Source of the DNA: an uncultured Calothrix sp.
GTDB lineage: Bacteria; Cyanobacteriota; Cyanobacteriia; Cyanobacteriales; Nostocaceae
Direction: 5' to 3'
DNA: 6,164 nucleotides
Assembly (NCBI GenBank): GCA_937884685.1
Contig: CAKZYM010000168.1
Location: 1-6,164, forward strand
Shown piece by piece: positions 1 to 4,806 of this stretch (its first letter is position 1; every line of letters begins with the position of its first letter). A model generated the notes under the pieces. That model was given only the letters and a program-made list of their open reading frames with translations. It was not told where the DNA came from and did no database searches. Position numbers and translations under genes: made by a program.

Positions 1-181
1 AAAGGTGTTAGTTGTGAGGCAGCGCGGTCTTGGGGGTTTCCCCCATGAGCGACTGCCGTTAGCGGAGCGTCTCCCGGAGGGAGATATCCGAAGGATTGCT
101 AGTTAGTGGTTAGTTGCTTAAATAACTAACTGACTTTAACTATTAACAACTAATCGCTTGGTATGAAGGTTTTTTATGCCC
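1..181. other. Gene-free spacer downstream of atpB
   Basis: No convincing reading frame is seen on either strand. In other cyanobacteria the next gene of this minus-strand operon is the c-subunit gene, so this is probably the a/c intercistronic gap, with the c-subunit gene beyond the left edge (inference). It contains an interspersed palindromic repeat (about 18-95) and a stretch rich in TTAGT/TAACTAA words (about 100-153) with a 7-bp inverted repeat, GTTAGTT at 109-115 and AACTAAC at 124-130. Confidence 0.6.
18..95. repeat. Interspersed palindromic repeat (Nostocales type)
   Basis: This block is GC-rich compared with its surroundings and contains two compact hairpins: a 6-bp stem TGGGGG/CCCCCA with a TTT loop (31-45) and TCTCCC/GGGAGA with a GGA loop (70-84). 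Between them lies the word CCGTTAGCGGAGCG. Sequences of this build (GGGGGTTTCCCCC followed by GAGCGACTG and GTTAGCGGAGCG) are familiar to me as dispersed intergenic repeats in filamentous cyanobacteria. The copy lies within what should be the ATP synthase operon. The exact ends are estimated. Confidence 0.6.
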
Positions 182-928
182 TCAATGTTCTTCACCATGG
201 TGGTCTTCTAATGCTTCACCGATGTAAGCAGCCGCCAAGGTAGCAAAAATTAGTGCCTGAATAGCGCTGGTAAATAGTCCCAAAGCCATTACAGGTAGTG
301 GCACAAATAAAGGTACCAGTAAGACTAATACTCCCACAACTAGTTCATCCGCCAAAATATTTCCGAACAAACGGAAACTGAGGGAAAGAGGCTTTGTAAA
401 GTCTTCAATTATCTTGAAGGGCAACATGAACGATACAGGCTGTACGTAGTTGCCAAAGTAACCTAAACCCTTCTTGCTGAACCCAGCGTAAAAATACGCT
501 AATGATGTCAACAATGCTAAGGCAATAGTTGTATTGATGTCACTAGTAGGAGCAGTTAATTCGCCTTCAGGTAACTCTATCAACTTGAAAGGAACAAGTG
601 CCCCAGACCAATTTGACACAAAAATGAATAAAAACAAAGTGCCTACGAATGGCACCCAGGGGCGATATTCTTTTTCGCCAATCTGGTTTTTAGCCAAATC
701 CCTAATAAATTCGAGGGCATACTCCATTAAGTTCTGTATACCACTCGGAATCCGCTTAATATTACTGCTTGCTAAGAGGGAAACAATTACTAGCACGGCA
801 ATCACAAACCAAGAGGTTAGAAACACTTGTCCGTGTAACTTTAAGTTACCAATTTGCCAGTAAAGATGTTTTCCTACTTCCAATTCTGCAAGAGTCACAG
901 AATTGAAAATATTTAGAAAATTTGCCAT
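182..928 (-). CDS. atpB: F-type ATP synthase subunit a (F0 proton channel)
   Basis: Subunit a of the F0 sector (cyanobacterial synonym atpI). It forms the two proton half-channels against the c-ring in the thylakoid and plasma membrane. At 248 residues the length is normal for cyanobacteria and the frame is intact. The hallmark helix is visible at about residues 181-197 (LSLSFRLFGNILADE); Arg186 corresponds to the essential arginine (Arg210 in E. coli). The last helix carries Gln224 in SAIQALIFATLAAAYIGEA, matching the conserved glutamine of the family. Other membrane segments are near 37-55, 93-113, 132-150 and 193-215. The C-terminus is acidic and His-rich (EDHHGEEH). The ATG at 926-928 is preceded by GAG and AGG words as a weak ribosome binding site. 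The gene lies 76 bp behind atp1 on the same strand and is very probably co-transcribed with it. Confidence 0.97.
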   Translation of the reverse strand: MANFLNIFNSVTLAELEVGKHLYWQIGNLKLHGQVFLTSWFVIAVLVIVSLLASSNIKRIPSGIQNLMEYALEFIRDLAKNQIGEKEYRPWVPFVGTLFLFIFVSNWSGALVPFKLIELPEGELTAPTSDINTTIALALLTSLAYFYAGFSKKGLGYFGNYVQPVSFMLPFKIIEDFTKPLSLSFRLFGNILADELVVGVLVLLVPLFVPLPVMALGLFTSAIQALIFATLAAAYIGEALEDHHGEEH

Positions 929-957
929 TTTCTCGACCTAACTTATGTTTCGACCAT

Positions 958-987
958 ATTAACTGGAGAAGAACCTCTACAGTTAAT
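958..987 (-). other. Intercistronic hairpin between atp1 and atpB
   Basis: An 8-bp perfect inverted repeat, ATTAACTG (958-965) with CAGTTAAT (980-987), encloses 14 bases in which GAG (966-968) can pair further with CTC (975-977) across a two-base bulge. It lies within the 76-bp gap between the atp1 stop and the atpB start. There is no T-run after it on the minus strand, so it does not look like a terminator. A role in mRNA processing, stability or translation of atpB is possible but inferred. Confidence 0.45.
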
Positions 988-1004
988 AATTACCCAGTTG
1001 TATG

Positions 1005-1445
1005 CTAGTTAGAACTGAATGCCGTCGTGCGAATTACATAGATTATTAGCGTTGCTTTGTAAGTCAAAAAGCCCAAAAATATAGGCAATACTTCCAATTG
1101 ATTCCACTTTCCTGCTAGCAAAATCAACAACACTAATAAAGCTAATCGAGTCTTACTCAATTTTTGCTTTTCTCTACCTAAACGCTCAACATCTTTTGCC
1201 AACATCCTGAGATAAACTAAACCCGCACATCCTCCAATTAAATAATTTAGAGCAATGTTTAAGGAATAAAATATCCAAACAGAGACAAAGATAATTCCCG
1301 TTAAAGCAAGAGTAATAACTAACAACTCTTGATAGAGTTTGTAGAAATCCTGCATGGAATCTTCTGGCTCTGCGTCCTCAAAACCAGCTTGAGCATTTTC
1401 TATTGTCGAAGGCGCGGATTCAATCGTATTATCTGACAAGCTCAC
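1005..1445 (-). CDS. atp1: ATP synthase protein I (assembly factor)
   Basis: This is the cyanobacterial Atp1/UncI-type membrane protein, encoded at the head of the F0 operon. By family knowledge it helps assemble the c-ring and is not part of the finished enzyme. The 146 residues comprise an acidic soluble N-terminus (about 1-38) and four hydrophobic segments at about 41-60, 62-80, 100-113 and 118-138. A charged cytoplasmic loop with KDVERLGREKQKLSKTR lies between the second and third. The block YQELLVITLALTG followed by SVWIFYSLNIALNYLIG is what I recognise as the cyanobacterial signature. The start used is a GTG at 1443-1445 without a clear Shine-Dalgarno; the next internal Met is residue 31, just before the conserved part, so the exact start is uncertain. 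atpB follows directly downstream. Confidence 0.9.
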   Translation of the reverse strand: MSLSDNTIESAPSTIENAQAGFEDAEPEDSMQDFYKLYQELLVITLALTGIIFVSVWIFYSLNIALNYLIGGCAGLVYLRMLAKDVERLGREKQKLSKTRLALLVLLILLAGKWNQLEVLPIFLGFLTYKATLIIYVIRTTAFSSN

Positions 1446-1499
1446 GAGACTTGAAACCAGTACAGAAGTTTGATGTTGACTGCAAATCCAGTCAGTTGA

Positions 1500-1505
1500 A
1501 TCATA
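1500..1505 (-). promoter_or_regulatory. Possible proximal -10 element for atp1
   Basis: The minus strand reads TATGAT here, one base off the TATAAT consensus, about 55 bases upstream of the atp1 GTG. The matching -35 region at 17-bp spacing reads AAAGTA, which is poor. This is weak, sequence-only evidence for a proximal sigma-70-type start site. Confidence 0.3.
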
Positions 1506-1607
1506 TCACGGTTGGGTAACATTACTTTAGAAAAAAACAATTAACTTCTTGTTACCATAGACCATCACTCAACTAACTGTTTTCATTAATTTTTCGACAC
1601 ATTTAAG

Positions 1608-1650
1608 AGCATAAACAACCTTAGCGTAGAAAAATCGTAGTAAGAAATAC
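1608..1650 (-). promoter_or_regulatory. Candidate NtcA-activated promoter facing atp1
   Basis: Positions 1637-1650 form a perfect GTA-N8-TAC, the consensus box of the nitrogen regulator NtcA. Read on the minus strand it is followed after exactly 23 bases by TATGCT (1608-1613), which fits the TA-N3-T -10 element. GTA-N8-TAC-N22/23-TA-N3-T is the established architecture of NtcA-activated cyanobacterial promoters. Transcription would start near 1600 and run towards atp1 with a leader of roughly 155 bases. On the plus strand no TA-N3-T is found at that spacing. The box alone is expected by chance about once or twice in a window this size, so the call rests on the combined spacing and position. 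Confidence 0.4.
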
Positions 1651-1681
1651 GGAACTACACGGATGACAAACAGAGATTTAT

Positions 1682-1804
1682 ATGTTTAACAGAAGCTATC
1701 CGATTCGACATTCTTGGAGAGAAGACGATAGCTTGCAGAAAAACGCTTATCCAGGATTTTATCCTCGAATTCAAGAGATTGTCATGAGCGATATTAGCAT
1801 TTAG
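1682..1804 (+). CDS. Possible 40-residue small protein
   Basis: An ATG frame of 40 codons ending in TAG runs through the otherwise gene-free gap. AGAG at 1672-1675 gives a weak ribosome binding site six bases before the start. The product is hydrophilic and mixed in composition (MFNRSYPIRHSWREDD at the start, then a YPGFYPRIQEIV segment), with Trp, Pro, Arg and Asp, unlike the K/N/I/F-rich output of AT-rich intergenic DNA here. No membrane segment or known motif is visible and I do not recognise it. An overlapping eight-codon frame (1663-1689, MTNRDLYV) ends just inside it and could be a leader or the remnant of a frameshifted N-terminus. A chance open frame of this length is common, so this remains tentative. 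Confidence 0.3.
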   Translation: MFNRSYPIRHSWREDDSLQKNAYPGFYPRIQEIVMSDISI

Positions 1805-1841
1805 GCAAGGTTGAACTGTTAACTCGGAACAGTCTCGAAAT

Positions 1842-1907
1842 TGGTAATGGGTAATGGGTAATTGGGAATTGGGAATGGGGAATTGGGAATGGGGAATTGG
1901 GGATTGG
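1842..1907 (+). repeat. G-rich degenerate tandem repeat, quadruplex-capable
   Basis: Imperfect units of 7-8 bases (GGGTAAT, GGGAATT, GGGGAATT) are repeated in direct succession. Eight runs of three or four G occur at 1849, 1856, 1864, 1871, 1877, 1885, 1891 and 1899, with spacers of 3-5 bases, which satisfies the usual G3+N1-7 quadruplex pattern twice over. The G-rich strand is the template strand for any minus-strand transcript leaving the methyltransferase gene. It runs directly into the TAACTCC array. Confidence 0.85.
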
Positions 1908-1954
1908 TAACTCCTAACTCCTAACTCCTAACTCCTAACTCCTAACTCCTAACT
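1908..1954 (+). repeat. Heptanucleotide array (TAACTCC)6, STRR type
   Basis: Six perfect head-to-tail copies of TAACTCC (1908-1949) are followed by a partial copy TAACT (1950-1954). This is the short tandemly repeated repetitive (STRR) class known from Calothrix and other heterocystous cyanobacteria. The array overlaps the 3' end of the methyltransferase gene: its stop codon (minus-strand TAG, 1949-1951) and last residue (Ser, 1952-1954) are read from the final repeat units. Confidence 0.95.
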
Positions 1955-3124
1955 GAAAATTATCAACTGTTGCTTTTGAAGTTCTTTAACTTTCTCTAAA
2001 TCAAGTTGAACTTTATTTAAAATTTCTTGTACTGTTGAGTTTCCGTTGCAGGCTTTCATGAACTCAATTTCGTCTTCCGATAATCTAATTAATTGGTAAT
2101 CGTAATTGAAAATACTTGAAGCTGGAAATCCATCTATACAAGGATTTAATTCTGGAGTTGCTGCCAAGATTGCATTATCTTCTGTCCAATCGGTTTTATC
2201 TAAAGGTGGACGACTCAGGAAAAATTCGTAGTGGCTAATATCTGGGTCTAATAATTCTATTAATCTGTAACGCTCTCTTTCTCCCAGCTTTTCGGCTCGT
2301 TCTATTAATTCAGGTGCTTTTGCTAAAAGTCTTTCTAAATTCCAGTAACCGGGATTGGAAAAACCGACAAAATCTAAACCGGAAGCGTCAATCAATTCAA
2401 ATAAGGTTTCGATATTGTAGTCAATTTCTTGGGGATGTACGTACATATCGGCGAAATTTTCATCACGCTGATTTTCTAAAGCCCATCTTTCTTTTTCTCG
2501 TTTGACTATGCGGTTATTTTCAGGAAGTGAATCAAACAGCTTTCTACCGACGCTGACACCATCGCGATAATCGCCGCGTTTTTCACCTTGGAGTAAAGAA
2601 ATTGCCTTTTGCATTAAAGTAACTTCAAAGCGGCCCAATTCAGCATATACAAAGATATGCATCAAACCACCGGGGGCTAATTTTTTGGCTAAAGCTTGAA
2701 TACCGCGAATCGGTTCGGAAGTATGATGCAAAACTCCGACGCAGTTAATTAAATCAAATTCACCGGGTAGTTGTTCTACATCGAATAAACTCAAATGATG
2801 AAATTCTGCACGATTTGCACCGGAGCGCTGACATCTTTCTTTAGCGACATTTAAAGCACCTTCGCTTAAATCAATTCCTACGACTGTCGCTTGAGGATTC
2901 AAGTGAACTAAATATTCTGTTCCGACACCGGTACCACAACCTGCATCAAGAATGCGAACGTCTTGTTTTTGCGGTTTTCTCCCAGTGCAAAAATTGTAAG
3001 CAGCCAACCAATTCCAGCGCCAATTATAACCCGGTGGTGGTTCGTCGAGTAAAGGCTCTGGAGGGAAAGGATAAGTATTGTAGAGATTCGCTACTGCGTT
3101 GCTTACTTGTTGTGTGTCGGACAT
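1949..3124 (-). CDS. Class I SAM-dependent methyltransferase
   Basis: A soluble 391-residue protein with the Rossmann methyltransferase fold. Motif I is ILDAGCGTGVG (residues 58-68), the SAM ribose-binding acid is Asp85 in VVGIDLS, and later motifs follow as FDLINCVGVLHH (123-134) and LAPGGLMHIFVY (149-160). The N-terminus contains YNTYPFPPEPLLDEPPPGYNW (about 15-35), a signature I associate with a cyanobacterial methyltransferase group of unknown substrate. After the catalytic domain comes a helical region (about 165-310, ending HYEFFLSRPPL). The tail at about 346-391 (LSEDEIEFMKACNGNSTVQEI and on) recalls PqqD-like or winged-helix accessory segments; that comparison is from memory. The substrate is unknown. 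The ATG at 3122-3124 has no Shine-Dalgarno, because a heptad array lies directly upstream. The gene stands alone, with repeats at both ends. Confidence 0.88.
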   Translation of the reverse strand: MSDTQQVSNAVANLYNTYPFPPEPLLDEPPPGYNWRWNWLAAYNFCTGRKPQKQDVRILDAGCGTGVGTEYLVHLNPQATVVGIDLSEGALNVAKERCQRSGANRAEFHHLSLFDVEQLPGEFDLINCVGVLHHTSEPIRGIQALAKKLAPGGLMHIFVYAELGRFEVTLMQKAISLLQGEKRGDYRDGVSVGRKLFDSLPENNRIVKREKERWALENQRDENFADMYVHPQEIDYNIETLFELIDASGLDFVGFSNPGYWNLERLLAKAPELIERAEKLGERERYRLIELLDPDISHYEFFLSRPPLDKTDWTEDNAILAATPELNPCIDGFPASSIFNYDYQLIRLSEDEIEFMKACNGNSTVQEILNKVQLDLEKVKELQKQQLIIFS

Positions 3125-3126
3125 TT

Positions 3127-3161
3127 GATTTTGGATTTTAGATTTTAGATTTTGGATTTTA
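3127..3161 (+). repeat. Heptanucleotide array (GATTTTR)5
   Basis: Five direct units alternate between GATTTTG and GATTTTA at 3127, 3134, 3141, 3148 and 3155. The first unit starts two bases from the methyltransferase ATG (minus strand), so the whole translation initiation region of that gene is built from AAAATCY repeats with no purine-rich ribosome binding site. It is an STRR-like repeat of a different unit sequence from the array at the other end of the gene. Confidence 0.9.
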
Positions 3162-3249
3162 ACAACGGATGCGTTTCTTTTGAATTGAAATTAGTTTTTG
3201 TATATCAATGTTTCTTACCATCTTTTATAGGTCTGTGGGAATAACCAAA

Positions 3250-3325
3250 ATTGTAGAGACGCTATATGATTACCTCCGGTCACGCTTAACCGCACCTTCG
3301 GTGAACGCTAACGCGTCTCTACAAT
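3250..3325. mobile_element. 76-bp element with 13-bp inverted ends (MITE-like)
   Basis: The ends are perfect inverted repeats, ATTGTAGAGACGC (3250-3262) and GCGTCTCTACAAT (3313-3325). The inside has a small CACC-TTC-GGTG hairpin (3293-3303) and, on the minus strand, the word GCGTTAGCG also seen as CCGTTAGCG in the repeat at 18-95. Elements framed by ATTGTAGAGACG are very frequent in Nostocales genomes (family recollection). No coding capacity is present and no clear target-site duplication was found. It is therefore a non-autonomous repeat or a folded-RNA type repeat. Confidence 0.75.
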
Positions 3326-3400
3326 CCATAATATTAATTATTCACATCTATCTGTAGACACAATTTATTATTAATTCTCAAGTCATTTTACGATAGGAAC

Positions 3401-3428
3401 TTGACGATAATTTATTAAGTCTTATTAA
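3401..3428 (+). promoter_or_regulatory. Predicted promoter of the exported NTR-like protein gene
   Basis: TTGACG (3401-3406) matches five of six -35 consensus bases. After a 16-base spacer comes TATTAA (3423-3428), four of six for -10. A start near 3435 would give a leader of about 50 bases before the ATG at 3485. The leader has no Shine-Dalgarno, only a T-run directly before the ATG. Confidence 0.45.
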
Positions 3429-3484
3429 TTGTGAAATCAGCTTTTGGCGTTAATTTTCACCTGTCCATAAATTGATTATTTTTT

Positions 3485-4213
3485 ATGTCTAAATTAAAAT
3501 CTGCTCCCCTATACTTATTAGGAATTATCGGATTAAGTTTACCAATATCTATTGCTTTAACTTTTACTCCATTAGAATCGGCTTATGCTTGTTCTCCAGC
3601 ACCTGGAAGTAAGCCAGCAACTATTGCTCAAAGAGTAGATAAAACTCCGATTGTTTTTCAAGGATTTGTCAGAAGAGTTAAAGGGGACACGATTGTAATT
3701 GGAGTCAAACGATATTTAAAAGGTTCTGGGCCAAAACTTGTAAATCTGAAAGGGTTTAATCTTACCTCCTGCGATAATTTTATTCAAAAACCGGGAGGTA
3801 ATTTTATATTTTTTGCGGAAAATAAAGGTTCTCAACCTTGGAATGCTATCTATGATGGTGCTTTTGGCTCGGTACGTCCTTGGGATAAAAAAACTCGACA
3901 AGAGTTAAGGGAATTGGGATTGATTGGTAAGAAAGTAGAAAAAACTTCTAAATGTGCTTTTGATAGTAGAAAAACTGTAGATACTCTTAAAAATCAAGTT
4001 GGTAAAGTAAGAAGAATTCACGATAGGCTTTATATCATTGTTAGTAAAGATAATGGCAGATTTGCTCCTTGCAATTTATCTGATGAATTTAAGAAAGATG
4101 GTTTAATGATTCGTTTTAGTGGAGATGTGAAAGAAATTTATCCGAACGAACGTTGGGCTGCGACTCTGTTTAAGTTGAGTGATTATAAGCTTGTAAATTC
4201 GGAAGATAAATAA
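3485..4213 (+). CDS. Exported four-cysteine protein, NTR/TIMP-like N-terminal domain
   Basis: A 242-residue protein of unknown function. Residues 1-35 form a signal peptide: a basic start, a hydrophobic core LLGIIGLSLPISIALTF, and a signal peptidase I-like AYA before Cys36. The mature protein begins CSPAPGS. The segment about 36-112 then runs IVFQGFVRRVKGDTIVIGVKRYLKG, TSCDNF (Cys96), FIFFAENKG. A cysteine as first mature residue, a VFxGxV strand and a late SC resemble the OB-like NTR/TIMP fold (recognition by pattern, not by search). The second part (about 157-237) has Cys157, Cys196 and the block GRFAPCNLSDEFKKDGLMIRF, a motif seen in other small exported bacterial proteins. Two disulfides are plausible. 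The lipobox is poor (AYAC), so a lipoprotein is less likely than a periplasmic protein. It is a single gene with its own promoter; the ATG start is set by the signal peptide. Confidence 0.72.
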   Translation: MSKLKSAPLYLLGIIGLSLPISIALTFTPLESAYACSPAPGSKPATIAQRVDKTPIVFQGFVRRVKGDTIVIGVKRYLKGSGPKLVNLKGFNLTSCDNFIQKPGGNFIFFAENKGSQPWNAIYDGAFGSVRPWDKKTRQELRELGLIGKKVEKTSKCAFDSRKTVDTLKNQVGKVRRIHDRLYIIVSKDNGRFAPCNLSDEFKKDGLMIRFSGDVKEIYPNERWAATLFKLSDYKLVNSEDK

Positions 4214-4242
4214 AAATTTTTGATAATAAAAGGAGAATTAAG

Positions 4243-4267
4243 AAACCCAGTTTTTTTTATCGGGTTT
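4243..4267. terminator. Weak hairpin between convergent genes
   Basis: AAACCC (4243-4248) pairs with GGGTTT (4262-4267) around a loop containing eight T. It lies 30 bases after the plus-strand stop and 18 bases from the minus-strand stop of the acetyltransferase gene, where a shared terminator is expected. The T-run is in the loop and not after the stem, so it is not a canonical intrinsic terminator. Confidence 0.35.
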
Positions 4268-4284
4268 ATCAGCCTGTATAATTA

Positions 4285-4764
4285 CTAAATATTCAAAGTA
4301 AAAACCAAGAAATACATTCCATCTTGCTCTCGTTGAAATTTCTGAACTTGTTTAAAACCAGCTTTTTCATATAGTCTTATTGCTTGCTGGTTGAATTCAG
4401 CTACCGTGACACGGAACAAAGTTGGTGAAAAATGACTTTTCGCGAAATCATATACAGCACTGATTATCCGAAATGTAATTCCTTTTCTGGTTAAATTTGG
4501 ATTCAGACCAAATCCAATATCCAAAGCTTTGACATCGTAATTACCACCTTTAACTCTTGCATCTTCACCAAAGCAACAATAAGCAACAAGTTGATTGCGA
4601 TTATTGAAAATACTGTAGTAACTATTTTCAGGATTTAAAAAATCTTTTACGGTTTCTTCAATTTCAGAAGGATTGGGATTATAAAAGTTTAATGATTCAT
4701 TATAGCGCCAGCCTAAAATAATTCGGGCGCTTCCTTCGTTAATTGGTGAAAATATATAAGACAT
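4285..4764 (-). CDS. GNAT-family N-acetyltransferase
   Basis: A 159-residue single-domain protein of the GCN5-related acetyltransferase fold, using acetyl-CoA on an unknown amine. Visible parts are the central strand LVAYCCFGE (59-67), ALDIGFGLNPNLTRKGI (80-96) leading into the acetyl-CoA helix ITFRIISAVYDFAK, the strand TLFRVTVAEFN (115-125) and the C-terminal motif NQQAIRLYEKAGFK (125-138), with Tyr132 in the usual place of the general acid. The pyrophosphate-binding loop, normally Q/R-x-x-G-x-G/A, reads T-R-K-G-I-T (92-97), so the last small residue is Thr. The ATG at 4762-4764 is chosen. An in-frame TTG at 4786-4788 would add eight residues but lies in the heptad array and is probably not used. 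No clear ribosome binding site is present. It lies 42 bp after the transporter gene on the same strand, so co-transcription is possible. Confidence 0.85.
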   Translation of the reverse strand: MSYIFSPINEGSARIILGWRYNESLNFYNPNPSEIEETVKDFLNPENSYYSIFNNRNQLVAYCCFGEDARVKGGNYDVKALDIGFGLNPNLTRKGITFRIISAVYDFAKSHFSPTLFRVTVAEFNQQAIRLYEKAGFKQVQKFQREQDGMYFLVFTLNI

Positions 4765-4778
4765 CTGTAAACAGTTAT

Positions 4779-4804
4779 CAATTACCAATTACCAATTACC
4801 AATT
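4779..4804 (+). repeat. Heptanucleotide array (CAATTAC)3
   Basis: Three perfect units of CAATTAC (4779, 4786, 4793) are followed by a partial CAATT (4800-4804). The array fills most of the 42-base gap between the transporter stop (4807-4809) and the acetyltransferase start (4764). On the minus strand it reads GTAATTG repeats, giving in-frame TTG and TAA words near the acetyltransferase start. Confidence 0.85.
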
Positions 4805-4806
4805 CA

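Larger units (their letters stand above)
1446..1948. other. 503-base spacer upstream of the ATP synthase operon
   Basis: This gap separates atp1 from the end of the methyltransferase gene; both genes are on the minus strand. From left to right it holds a TATGAT word close to atp1, a candidate NtcA-type promoter facing atp1, a possible small plus-strand gene, and the G-rich plus heptad repeat tract. The tract is very probably not coding. No structural RNA gene was recognised. Confidence 0.6.
3125..3484. other. Divergent intergenic region with repeats and promoter
   Basis: This 360-base region separates the minus-strand methyltransferase from the plus-strand exported protein. It holds the GATTTTR heptad array at 3127-3161, an AT-rich stretch that may contain the methyltransferase promoter (minus-strand TATAAA at 3223-3228, without a good -35), a 76-base inverted-repeat element at 3250-3325, and a promoter candidate for the plus-strand gene at 3401-3428. 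No coding frame was recognised. Confidence 0.6.

Noticed and set aside
534..863. Plus-strand open frame opposite atpB
   Set aside because: It is antisense to a fully convincing atpB, has no ribosome binding site or recognisable domain, and reflects the complementary strand of a membrane-protein gene.
1637..1650. The NtcA box as a plus-strand promoter for the small frame at 1682
   Set aside because: No TA-N3-T occurs at 22-24 bases on the plus side; the minus-strand spacing fits much better.
1842..1954. Possible CRISPR array
   Set aside because: Units are 7-8 bases, directly adjacent and without unique spacers; this is a tandem STRR-type repeat.
2314..2505. Plus-strand open frame opposite the methyltransferase gene
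   Set aside because: It is antisense to conserved coding sequence and its product has no recognisable features.
3125..3249. A confident promoter for the methyltransferase
   Set aside because: Several TATA-like words exist on the minus strand (for example TATAAA at 3223-3228), but none has a credible -35 at the right distance.
3250..3325. A rho-independent terminator or riboswitch at the inverted-repeat element
   Set aside because: There is no T-run following it, it lies upstream of both divergent genes, and its ends match a common dispersed repeat.
3716..3901. Minus-strand open frame inside the exported-protein gene
   Set aside because: It lies fully within a gene with a clear signal peptide and conserved cysteines, and has no support of its own.
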